A stretch of 64,000 nt of DNA from Rhodospirillales bacterium (GTDB lineage Bacteria; Pseudomonadota; Alphaproteobacteria; Micavibrionales; UBA1664), in assembly GCA_023898805.1 (NCBI GenBank), contig CP060260.1, positions 806,001 to 870,000 of the forward strand, read 5' to 3'. Of this stretch, positions 51,434 through 59,231 are shown piece after piece. A program made the position numbers and the translations under genes. The notes under the pieces were generated by a model. That model was not told the DNA's origin, did no database searches, and was given only the letters and a program-made list of their open reading frames with translations. Position 1 is the first letter of the stretch, and the number at the start of each line of letters is the position of its first letter.

Positions 51434-52451
51434 GCTTCAGGCCTGCATCCTGCGCAAAATGGCACGAGAAGGCGATGCCGAAATCCAAGACCTCGCCCCG
51501 CAGGATCAGGAAATCCTGGCGGAGTTTTTGAGCAAGATTTTAACCTACAAAGATGGCCGGACGGTTGGCGGTAAATCATTTTCGCGGGGTGCCTTGTACG
51601 CACTACTCTCAAACCCGATATATATCGGGCAGATCCGGCATAAGAACAAAACTTATGATGGGCAGCACGAAGGCATTATTCCTCAGGATCTGTGGGCGGC
51701 AGTGCAGCAAAAGCTGAATGAACAGGCATCGATTTATAAAGGGCAGAAAATCTCCAGAGAGGTCAATTTACTCAAAGGCATTCTGTTCGATGCGCAAGGA
51801 ACTCCTTATACGCCCGGATACACCGCCAAAGGCAAAAAGCAATACCGGTATTATGTCAGCCAGAATCTGATCCAGATGCGGGATCACCCGGATGGTTTAC
51901 TGGGGAGACTTCCAGCACATGAAATTGAAGCAACAGTTGAAAGTGTCTTGCGGCACAGTTTATGCAGCCGGTCCGGTGTCGTGGAATTGCTGGGGATCTG
52001 TCTGGATCGTGATATTGAAAGCGTTCAGAAGATTGTTGAAGGGCAAGCACTGCTCCAGATGCCTCGCTTTGTTCAAGGAATTACCCAGCGTATTACCGTT
52101 CAAGCCGAGAGCCTTGAGATCGAGGTGAATGTTCAAGAACTCTGCGCCGCACTTTCTCAAACCACCGAAACAAAAATCAGCTCACCAAAAGAAACCGCCC
52201 TTATCGTTGGCGCCTACAATACGCGGCGGGCTAAGAAGGGCGCACTCGTCATAGAACCGGAAAAGCCTGATCGGGATATTTTTGATCTGCCGCCTGACCA
52301 GATTAAGAAACTGGTGCAGGGATTTATCTGGCGGGATGAGCATTTCCAAGGTCTTACCATACGACAAATCGCCGAACGTGAAGGTCTCTCAGACTCTCAT
52401 GTCGGCAAGCAGATCTTCGCCACATTCGAACTTGGCCAAATGGCCGCCTGA
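51372..52451 (+). pseudogene. Large serine recombinase, N-terminal catalytic domain missing
   Basis: About 359 codons. From roughly residue 58 on it matches the recombinase and C-terminal parts of large serine integrases/invertases: TVGGKSFSRGALYALLSNPIYIGQIRHKNKTYDGQHE, then LWAAVQQKL and a late GLSDSHVGKQI helix. The ~150-residue resolvase domain with the catalytic serine is absent; the first ~55 codons look like unrelated sequence. The protein cannot recombine DNA by itself. It marks the right end of the island next to tRNA-Gln. Confidence 0.8.
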
Positions 52452-52484
52452 TAAATCCGTCGAACAGAAAATTGGCTATCAGAG

Positions 52485-52513
52485 AAAACCGAGGAGAATG
52501 CCCCGGTTTTTTT
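52485..52513 (+). terminator. Rho-independent terminator
   Basis: Stem AAAACCG...CGGTTTT with an extra GG/CC pair and a short loop, running into a T-tract. Located 34 bases after the recombinase remnant. Confidence 0.8.
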
Positions 52514-52613
52514 AATTCTCAGTGCTCGGCAGAAGCTAAGCCGCTCGAAAAGAGCGCGGAACTGCGGGATATTTGGGGAGTATTTCTCACCGTTCGGCAA
52601 ACCGGTGACTAGA

Positions 52614-52688
52614 TGGCTGGGGCGCCAGGATTCGAACCTGGGAATGGCGGTACCAAAAACCGCTGCCTTACCGCTTGGCGACGCCCCA
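52614..52688 (-). tRNA. tRNA-Gln (anticodon TTG)
   Basis: Read on the minus strand: acceptor TGGGGCG pairing with CGCCCCA, D-arm with AAGCGGTAAGGCA, anticodon stem GCGGT/ACCGC around TTTTGGT (anticodon TTG), T-loop GGTTCGAATCC and encoded CCA. 75 bases including CCA. Its 3' end faces the low-GC block, the usual side for island insertion. Confidence 0.95.
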
Positions 52689-52931
52689 CCGGGGAAAACG
52701 GGGCAGACAATACCGGCCCCATGCGCCTTGCGCAAGCCGAAATATGAGCAGGCCACGGCGCGCAAGCACTCTGGCAGAACCAAAGGGCAGGGCCGGCCAA
52801 GCCCTGTGGATAAATGCGGCGCTTTTTTGTGGCGCTATTTTACAAAATATGCAAAAACCCTTGGACCAGCCACGCAAGAAAATCGGACGTAACGACGTAA
52901 CGACGTGATGACCACGAACGAGGGAAACACC
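52689..52931. other. Gene-free stretch upstream of the PodJ-like gene
   Basis: 243 bases. It holds the tRNA promoter region (minus strand) and an 8-base unit ACGTAACG repeated twice with a third near copy (52887-52910). AGGGA at 52920-52924 serves as ribosome binding site for ATG 52932. Nothing else seen. Confidence 0.5.
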
Positions 52932-54812
52932 ATGCGCCCCACGAACGCCGCGCCTGCGGCCAAGCCGGAATCGACACCCCGCGCCGCGACGGCCGCATCG
53001 CCGACACCGGCGGCCAACGCGCGACCCTTCCCGGTTTCCAACGCCAACATGGCCGCGACCGATCAGGTGCGCGCCGCGCTCGACACGCTGGGCATCAAAC
53101 TGATCAAGTCCGAGGCCGAACGCGACGTCCTGAAAAAACTGGTCGAGGAAACCCGTTCGACCCAGACCCGGCTTGAACGCGAATTGCTGGAAAACCGCAA
53201 GGAGCTGGCGGAAACCCGCCGCAAGATGGAGGACCAGCGTCAGGATTCCGAACTCACCCGCAACCGCCACGAGCGGCTGGAGGAAAAACTGCGCGAGGCG
53301 CAGGCAAACAATCTGAAGATCGCCCGCAAGATCGAGGCCGACGACCAAAAACGCGCCCGTATCCAGCGACGTATGGAGCGCCTTGAACGCGTGGCGCAGG
53401 AAGCGCAATCCGCACTGCAATCCCGCGCCATGGTGCTGCTGACCGATCAAAGCCTGGCGGAACAATCCGGCCTGCCGCGCATCGCCGCGTCCGGTGAAGT
53501 TTTGCCCGTCGCCGCGCCTGCGCGCACCGCGCACGCATCATCGTTGATTGGTTCCGGCACCGTCATCGATGCCGGAGAAACGGAAGAACTGCCGTGGTGG
53601 AAAAAACCGCTGAACCTGAACGCGTCCGCAGCGCTTGGCGCGCTGGTCTTCGCACTCGGCCTTGGCTGGGTCATCTCGTACAACGTGAACGCGAGCCAGA
53701 CCGCCGTCGCGGTGATGGCCGACGGCAGCCTTGCGCGCATCGACCTTAAAACCGGCACGCTGCAACCTTTGCAACTTAAACTCAAAACACTCGATCAATC
53801 GACCGCCGCACCCGTCGCGCGCGTCAGCACTGATGGTGCACCCTTGCCCGCATCGGCCAAACCCGACGATTCCGCCGTATCTGCCACCGCACCGGCCGCC
53901 GCGCCCGAACGCGATCCAAGCCTGACCGGCGCCCTCAAGGAGCTGGAGGACAAGGCCTATGCCGGCCAGCCCGAGGCCGAACACGATCTGGCCGCGATCT
54001 ACACTGCCGGCTCCGGCGTGAAACAGGATTACACACGCGCCGCTTATTGGTTCCGTCAGGCGGCGGATGCCGGCATCGCCAACGCCGCGTACAATCTCGG
54101 CGTCCTCAACCATCAGGGTCTGGGTGTCGACAAGAACATCGACCGCGCACTCGATTGGTACCGCATCGCCGCGCTCGAAGGCCACCCCGAGGCGCAATAC
54201 AACCTCGGCATCGCCTATATCGAAGGCATCGGCACCAAATACAACCCGCAGCTTGCCGCCGGCTTCTTCCAGAAAGCCGCGCTCTCCGGCATTAACGAGG
54301 CCGCGTACAATCTCGGCCTGATCCTTGAAAACGGCCTGTTGGCCGAACCGAAACCGAATCAGGCGCTGATCTGGTATCGCGTCGGCGCGCAGGGCGGATC
54401 AACCGAGGCGCGCAACGCCCTCGACCAACTGGCCAGCCGTCTGGGCCTTTCGCCTGACAAGGCGGGCTTTTTGCCCGACGGCACCTCGCTTGCCAAACTG
54501 GTGCATAAACCTGAAAGCGCCCAACCCGGCAGCAATTCCGACGCGACGGCCGAACTAGCGCGCCTGATGCCGGATCTGGCCGAGATGATTCCCGATACCG
54601 ACCAGTTGATTACCGCGCAGGTACAAGAACAGCTGACCCGCCGCGACATCTATGACGGGCCGGAGGACGGCGCCGCCAGCCCCAAGACCGCCGATGCGAT
54701 CAAATCCTATGAACGTCGCAACGACATCAAGGTGGATGGAAAGGCCAACGCCGATTTACTGATGAAAATGCTGCGTCAAAGCGTCGTCGAGGATTCGGCC
54801 AAAGCGAAATAA
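52932..54812 (+). CDS. PodJ-like coiled-coil, SEL1-repeat, peptidoglycan-binding-like protein
   Basis: 626 residues. In order: Ala/Pro-rich start, a long coiled coil at about 55-165 (dense Glu/Arg/Lys heptads), a linker, a Trp-Trp-Lys-Lys boundary and one membrane span at about 231-252. The periplasmic part has four SEL1 repeats at about 340-500 (AAYNLGVLNHQGLGV and similar) and a C-terminal PG_binding_1-like segment (about 553-620: KTADAIKSYERRNDIKVDG). This order is that of Caulobacter PodJ, a pole organiser, but the cytoplasmic part is much shorter. ATG 52932 with AGGGA before it is preferred to ATG 52905. Confidence 0.8.
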   Translation: MRPTNAAPAAKPESTPRAATAASPTPAANARPFPVSNANMAATDQVRAALDTLGIKLIKSEAERDVLKKLVEETRSTQTRLERELLENRKELAETRRKMEDQRQDSELTRNRHERLEEKLREAQANNLKIARKIEADDQKRARIQRRMERLERVAQEAQSALQSRAMVLLTDQSLAEQSGLPRIAASGEVLPVAAPARTAHASSLIGSGTVIDAGETEELPWWKKPLNLNASAALGALVFALGLGWVISYNVNASQTAVAVMADGSLARIDLKTGTLQPLQLKLKTLDQSTAAPVARVSTDGAPLPASAKPDDSAVSATAPAAAPERDPSLTGALKELEDKAYAGQPEAEHDLAAIYTAGSGVKQDYTRAAYWFRQAADAGIANAAYNLGVLNHQGLGVDKNIDRALDWYRIAALEGHPEAQYNLGIAYIEGIGTKYNPQLAAGFFQKAALSGINEAAYNLGLILENGLLAEPKPNQALIWYRVGAQGGSTEARNALDQLASRLGLSPDKAGFLPDGTSLAKLVHKPESAQPGSNSDATAELARLMPDLAEMIPDTDQLITAQVQEQLTRRDIYDGPEDGAASPKTADAIKSYERRNDIKVDGKANADLLMKMLRQSVVEDSAKAK

Positions 54813-54818
54813 AACCCG

Positions 54819-55637
54819 CTATAAAGTCCGTCCGGCGCGCACCCACCACTCCGGATACGCCGCCGCGATCACCGCGGCCGCGCGCGCGGCCATGTCCCCA
54901 TCATCGAAAACGCCGAAACACGCACTACCCGATCCGGTCATGCGCGCCGCCGCCGCACCTTGCGCTTGCAATGCGTCCAGCACCGTACCGATGACGGGGG
55001 CAATGCCGCGCGCCGCCGGTTCAAGGTCGTTGCGCCAATCTGCCGGATTCAGATCGTTTTCCGGGACGATTGAAACCGCACCTTCGTATGCGGCGAACAC
55101 CGCCCCGGTCGCCAGTACGATTCCGGGCCAGACCACCACGACGTCAAGTGGCGCAACCGTTACCGGCTCGACGATCTCGCCGATGCCGGTGACACGCGCG
55201 GCGCGGTTCATCAGACAAAACGGAAGTTCGGCCCCGATCTCAAGACCCACCCGGGCAAGTACGGCGTCATCGAACGGTTTCCCCCAATGCGCATTCACCA
55301 CCCGCATCGCCGCCGCCGCATCCGCGGAACCGGCGCCAAGCCCCGCCCCGGCAGGGCAATTCTTGCCCAGTATCATGGCCAATGCGGCCGCACGTCCAGC
55401 CATACGCTCCAGCGCGCGGACCGCGCGGGCGACCAGATTATCCTCACCACCCGGCGCGTGTACGGCAAAAAGACCTTCGACGGTAAGCGTGAATTCTGGC
55501 GCGGGCACCACATCCAGCGTATCGCCCAACGTGGTCGGCACGATCAGGGAACGCAGCGTATGATACCCGTCTTCCCGCCGCCCAGTAACGGCAAGGGAAA
55601 GGTTCAACTTCGCAGGCGCGGAAAACCGGGATTTCAT
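54819..55637 (-). CDS. ispE: 4-diphosphocytidyl-2-C-methyl-D-erythritol kinase
   Basis: 272 residues from ATG 55637 (ATGs at 55655 and 55673 are in frame). GHMP kinase of the MEP isoprenoid pathway. N-terminal SAPAKLNLSLAVTGRREDGYH with the catalytic Lys, and ATP-binding NCPAGAGLGAGSADAAAAMR. MTGSGSACFGVF is the third GHMP motif. The chosen start gives the usual eight residues before PAKLN and has AAGGCG upstream. Divergent from the SCP2 gene; convergent with the PodJ-like gene. Confidence 0.94.
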   Translation of the reverse strand: MKSRFSAPAKLNLSLAVTGRREDGYHTLRSLIVPTTLGDTLDVVPAPEFTLTVEGLFAVHAPGGEDNLVARAVRALERMAGRAAALAMILGKNCPAGAGLGAGSADAAAAMRVVNAHWGKPFDDAVLARVGLEIGAELPFCLMNRAARVTGIGEIVEPVTVAPLDVVVVWPGIVLATGAVFAAYEGAVSIVPENDLNPADWRNDLEPAARGIAPVIGTVLDALQAQGAAAARMTGSGSACFGVFDDGDMAARAAAVIAAAYPEWWVRAGRTL

Positions 55638-55675
55638 CAACGCCTTGTTTACCATTGCCCGGTAAAATAACAAGC

Positions 55676-55978
55676 ATGACGCTCGACACGCTGATCGCCC
55701 GCTTTCAGGACAAACTTAAAACCCATCCCGATTTCCGGGCCACGGTGAAATTCGATCTTGGTGCCGATGGCATCCTTCTGGTCGACTCGACCAGCCGCCC
55801 CGGCAAGGTGGCGGCCCAGGACGGCGAGGCGCAATTGACCCTGACCCTCGCCAAGGACTTGCTGCTGGGTTTTATGGCCGGAACCAAGGATCCGAACGTA
55901 GCTTATCTGACCGGTAAGCTGAAGGTCAAAGGCCCGATGGGCCTTGCGATGAAACTCAACGCGCTTTTGGAAGATTGA
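55676..55978 (+). CDS. SCP2 sterol-binding-domain protein
   Basis: 100 residues forming a single SCP2 domain: VKFDLGADGILLVDS, then LTLTLAKDLLLGFMAGTKDPNVAYLTGKLKVKGPMGLAMKL. Small bacterial SCP2 proteins bind lipids or acyl chains; some are tied to ubiquinone synthesis (UbiJ/UbiT-like). Start ATG 55676; the 55655 start is in the ispE leader. Overlaps the convergent SURF1 gene by 23 bases. Confidence 0.88.
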   Translation: MTLDTLIARFQDKLKTHPDFRATVKFDLGADGILLVDSTSRPGKVAAQDGEAQLTLTLAKDLLLGFMAGTKDPNVAYLTGKLKVKGPMGLAMKLNALLED

Positions 55979-56687
55979 AAAAGCGCGGATGCACCGCCAG
56001 CGCGTAAAACAATGCGGCCAGCACCGCCGCGGCGCCGAACCAGAAAAACGCATATTGCCTATGCGGAACGTCCATCCCTTCAAGCGGCTGAACCCGGCGT
56101 AGCGCCGGATCTTCGGAAAGGCTCGATGTTTCCATGAAAAACACCAATCGCGCCGGATACTCAACGCCGTTGGCCGCAGCGATCGCATCGATATCCAACT
56201 TTCGCCACGACTGCTGATCGCCCGCGACCGGCGTTTCGGACACGGATTCACCGGCACGCAGCGCACCGGTAAGCGTGGCCATGCCGAACGGCGCCTGCGC
56301 CGACAGCATCACCGGCGCCATCGTTTCCGGCACCCAGCCGCGTATGGCCAGAATTGTGATTTTTTGATTGGCTAGCATGAAGGGCGTCGCGATCCAGTAA
56401 CCGGACATGCCGCTATGCACCCGCGGGCCGATCTTGATATTCGCGTTCTGTTTCCATACCCCGCGCAGATACCCGCGACGCAGGTCGTTGGCCGGATCAT
56501 CGACCGCATCCATCAGCGAGATTTTGCTGGCATTCACGTTTTGCTGCGCGGCCTGCGCGGCGGCCAGACCATGCTCTTGTGCGATCAGGTCGATCTGCAC
56601 GAAGCCAAGATGGACAAAATACGCGACCACAAGGCCGACCACCAGCGCCGCCGTCCAGAACCCCGTATTCGTTCGCCTTAAAACCAT
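55956..56687 (-). CDS. SURF1-family cytochrome oxidase assembly protein
   Basis: 243 residues, with a membrane span near each end (about 12-30 and 215-235). Between them is the SURF1 periplasmic domain with LRRGYLRGVW, GYWIATPFML, LAIRGWVPE and the YPARLVFF segment. SURF1 helps heme a insertion into cytochrome c oxidase. No cox genes are in the window, so it stands apart from its usual operon. Confidence 0.87.
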   Translation of the reverse strand: MVLRRTNTGFWTAALVVGLVVAYFVHLGFVQIDLIAQEHGLAAAQAAQQNVNASKISLMDAVDDPANDLRRGYLRGVWKQNANIKIGPRVHSGMSGYWIATPFMLANQKITILAIRGWVPETMAPVMLSAQAPFGMATLTGALRAGESVSETPVAGDQQSWRKLDIDAIAAANGVEYPARLVFFMETSSLSEDPALRRVQPLEGMDVPHRQYAFFWFGAAAVLAALFYALAVHPRFFNLPKAR

Positions 56688-56787
56688 AATCTAAACCGTT
56701 CTCCTGCGTTCTGGGTCGCACCCATCGCTTATTTTTAGGTGATGCGCCCCGGCCTGACCAGACTTGAATTTCAGCATGTCCTGCGCC

Positions 56788-57495
56788 TCATCGCAGTTCA
56801 TAAGGCAAAAGCATCCCGTGCCCGAACGCCGCGCCCTTTTTCATGAATCCGCCCATAGCCGGCGCGATTTCACCGTAAATCGCCACGCCCGCACCGGTCA
56901 CGCGGGCCCATTTCTGATTCCCGTAATCGAAATGCCACCATTGATAAGGATCCTGAACAAAGCCTGCCTGCGTCATCGCGATGGTCAGGGTCCGCAAGTG
57001 CGGCTGGTTCCTGTGGTCGTAATCCATGCCCTGCCCGGGATCCCAGCCCAAATAGGGTGACCCCATGCCCAGCTCGGCGTTTTCATGCGTATCGATCAAC
57101 GTGACGTCGAGCGCGCCACCCGTCGTATGTGGCGGGATCAAACCCTCGTCGCTGCCCTGAACGACGCGCAAATCGGCCAGCGCCTCGTTTTCTTCCTTCG
57201 TGCGTTCCGGGTCCTGCTCGGCCAGCGTTTTCCAGCACGCGGCATACAGCCGGTCCTGCACCGCACGCGGCCGCCATGCGTCGAAGACCTTGAGCCGTAA
57301 ACCTTGCGCGTCCAACACGTCATGCTGGATCTGCTCCAGCTTCGCGGCCACGCTTACGCGCGCCCATAATTGCGGATTGGCGGTATATCCCTTGCGAAAT
57401 GCCATCGGCTCAAGCGCGATCGGATACTGCGCCAGATCGACCATCGGCTCGTCGCATTCCTGAATCGGGATTGATGAATAATCCGGGACTCTCAT
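56788..57495 (-). CDS. VanX/DdpX-like D-Ala-D-Ala dipeptidase with a changed catalytic residue
   Basis: 235 residues, M15D family. Zinc ligands His123 and Asp130 in PPHTTGGALDV and His188 in QWWHF are present, as is FDAWRPRAVQ with the stabilising Arg. The catalytic base of VanX, the Glu three residues before the last His (EWWH), is Gln185 here. Loss of that Glu inactivates VanX in published work, so the enzyme may be inactive, slow or altered in chemistry. No signal peptide, so cytoplasmic like VanX. No vanA/H-type partner genes nearby. Confidence 0.87.
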   Translation of the reverse strand: MRVPDYSSIPIQECDEPMVDLAQYPIALEPMAFRKGYTANPQLWARVSVAAKLEQIQHDVLDAQGLRLKVFDAWRPRAVQDRLYAACWKTLAEQDPERTKEENEALADLRVVQGSDEGLIPPHTTGGALDVTLIDTHENAELGMGSPYLGWDPGQGMDYDHRNQPHLRTLTIAMTQAGFVQDPYQWWHFDYGNQKWARVTGAGVAIYGEIAPAMGGFMKKGAAFGHGMLLPYELR

Positions 57496-57550
57496 CGCAT
57501 TTCCTTTGATAAAGACGATCGGAAATCTTGTCCAACGTCACCCGGCGTAT

Positions 57551-58315
57551 TCATGCAAATCTTTCCACAGCCAGCGGGCCAAAGCTTTGCGTGGTCGGCA
57601 TGATCTCGATCGCGTTGACGTTGACATGCGGCGGCAGTGTCGCGGCCCAGACCACGCTTTCGGCGATGTCTTCGGCCACAAGTGGCGTGGTGTTTGCGTA
57701 TACCTTGGCCGCCTTGTCGGTATCGCCTTTGAACCGAGCAAGGCTGAAACGCGTTTCCACCATTCCCGGTTCGATATTGGTGACGCGCACGCCGGTGCCC
57801 GGCAGGTCGGCGCGCAAATTGAACGAGAACTGACGCACGAACGCCTTGCACGCGCCATAGACATTGCCCCCGGGATAGGCATAACTGCCCGCTATCGACC
57901 CGATATTGATGATATGCCCGCGCTTGCGCGCCACCATCCGCGGCAGCAAAAGCCGCGTTACGCGGATCAACGAACGCACGTTCATGTCGACCATCGCGTC
58001 CCAATCGGCAAGATCGGCGTTCTGCGCTGCATCAAGGCCGAGCGCCCCGCCCGCGTTGTTGATCAAAAGATCGACCTCGCGAAAATGGTCCGGAATGGAA
58101 TCGATGCCGCGTTCGATCCCTGTTTGGTCGGTCATGTCGAAAACGGTGCCGTAAACCTCGCCCTCGATCGAATCGACCAACGCCGCAACCTTGTCCGCGT
58201 CGCGCCCGTGCACGACCAGACGCGATCCCAGCGCCGCGAAACGCTGCGCAAAAGCCTGCCCGAAATCGCCGGTCGCACCGGTAATCATCACGCATTCAGG
58301 GATGTACGAATTCAT
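57551..58315 (-). CDS. Short-chain dehydrogenase, YdfG-like
   Basis: 254 residues. NADP-binding ITGATGDFGQAFA at 11-23, LINNAGGALG, active Ser in NIGSIAGSYAY and the VYGACKAFVRQ (Tyr-x3-Lys). NIEPGMVETRFSLARFKGD is typical of YdfG-like 3-hydroxy-acid dehydrogenases (serine or malonic semialdehyde type). The substrate is not certain. It lies upstream of the VanX-like gene on the same strand with a 55-base gap. Confidence 0.88.
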   Translation of the reverse strand: MNSYIPECVMITGATGDFGQAFAQRFAALGSRLVVHGRDADKVAALVDSIEGEVYGTVFDMTDQTGIERGIDSIPDHFREVDLLINNAGGALGLDAAQNADLADWDAMVDMNVRSLIRVTRLLLPRMVARKRGHIINIGSIAGSYAYPGGNVYGACKAFVRQFSFNLRADLPGTGVRVTNIEPGMVETRFSLARFKGDTDKAAKVYANTTPLVAEDIAESVVWAATLPPHVNVNAIEIMPTTQSFGPLAVERFA

Positions 58316-58353
58316 GGGCCCTCCATCGTCGCCTGAAGCCTAAAGATTTCATC

Positions 58354-58393
58354 CAAAAAAGAAAAGCCGCCCGGAGCGCATGCGCCGGACGGC
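58354..58393 (-). terminator. Rho-independent terminator after the outer-membrane protein gene
   Basis: Imperfect GC-rich stem (GCCG.CCGG...GCG / CGC...CCGG.CGGC, 58366-58393) followed on the minus strand by TTTTCTTTTTT (58354-58364). Ends leftward transcription from the gene at 58427-59059. Confidence 0.85.
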
Positions 58394-58426
58394 CTGAAAA
58401 CCAGTCTGTAAAACCGATCAGCCTGA

Positions 58427-59059
58427 TCAATTAAAGCTGTACTTCAACCCGGCCATGAGCGCGTGGTTGTGGTACGTGCCCTTGTTGCCATAGCCCATAT
58501 TGACTTTTTCGGTCGAGAAGTAACGGTATTCGCCGAACAGCGAAAGATCGCTTTCCAACGCGTAATCCGCACCCAGAATGCCCTGATACGCGAAGGCGTT
58601 GTCCTTGCCGTCCGAAATGATCGTACCCGCGGTGCTGTAATTGTCGGTTTTGACATGCGCGATACCGATACCGGCGCCGATATAAGGCGTGACTGGCGTG
58701 GCGGTCGGGATGTCGTAATAAGCGTTCGCCATCACCGCGGTCGCGGTCACCTTGCCACCCGGCGACGCAAAAGGCCCGGTATTGTCCGAAAGGCCGTCCA
58801 CCTTGTTGGAACGATAGGAAAGCTCGATTTCCGTACGTACGTTGTTGCCGTAATCGTAGCCAACCGCACCGGACAGGCCGTAGCCCTCTTTCAGGTTCGA
58901 TTTGCTCGCCCCTGTGATTTTCTGGTCCTGCGTATGGTTCCAGCCGGCGGAACCGGAAATGTACAGACCTTGCTGCCAGCCATCCTGCGCCCGTGCGGCG
59001 GGAAGAACGGCGGCGAAACCGGCAACGCCAGCGACCAATGCCAGAAGATATTTTTTCAT
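58427..59059 (-). CDS. Outer-membrane beta-barrel protein (Opa/OmpA-type barrel)
   Basis: 210 residues. Signal peptide ending ARAQ (cut near 24), then eight or so amphipathic strands: GLYISGSAGWNH, GLSGAVGYDYG, VTPYIGAGIGIAHV and a final LMAGLKYSFN with the C-terminal aromatic-x pattern of barrel proteins. The PYIGAGIGIA strand is typical of alphaproteobacterial Opa-like/OMP_b-brl porins. No periplasmic OmpA domain. Single-gene unit with its own terminator. Confidence 0.85.
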   Translation of the reverse strand: MKKYLLALVAGVAGFAAVLPAARAQDGWQQGLYISGSAGWNHTQDQKITGASKSNLKEGYGLSGAVGYDYGNNVRTEIELSYRSNKVDGLSDNTGPFASPGGKVTATAVMANAYYDIPTATPVTPYIGAGIGIAHVKTDNYSTAGTIISDGKDNAFAYQGILGADYALESDLSLFGEYRYFSTEKVNMGYGNKGTYHNHALMAGLKYSFN

Positions 59060-59231
59060 TTCGTTGACCCCTTTTAAGATAATTGACCGGCGAAATTATA
59101 GCCCCGCGAACAGACATGAAACCAGAACTTTTTTAGCCCTGGCAAGCGACACGCCCCCTTGCGCGCCTGTTGCGCCCGCGCGGCGGATACGCTAAAACCC
59201 GCCTGACCCCAACAATTCCAAAGGTTTTACG

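Larger units (their letters stand above)
25228..52613. mobile_element. Putative genomic island (nitrate respiration block) ending at tRNA-Gln
   Basis: Between about 25.2 and 52.6 kb the base composition drops visibly and codons are more A/T-ending than in both flanks. The content is functionally coherent (molybdenum cofactor, nitrate reductase, anaerobic ribonucleotide reductase). The right end abuts the 3' end of tRNA-Gln and holds a decayed serine recombinase and an XRE-type fragment. These are typical signs of acquired DNA. No convincing duplicate of the tRNA 3' end was found at the left border, so exact limits and mobility are unproven. Confidence 0.55.

Noticed and set aside
51233..52451. 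Toxin-antitoxin pair (small HTH protein beside another small ORF)
   Set aside because: The HTH fragment has no partner of toxin size; its neighbour is clearly a truncated recombinase on the opposite strand.
52887..52910. ACGTAACG tandem units before the PodJ-like gene
   Set aside because: Only two exact copies and one near copy in a short stretch; no reason to see an iteron, origin or operator.
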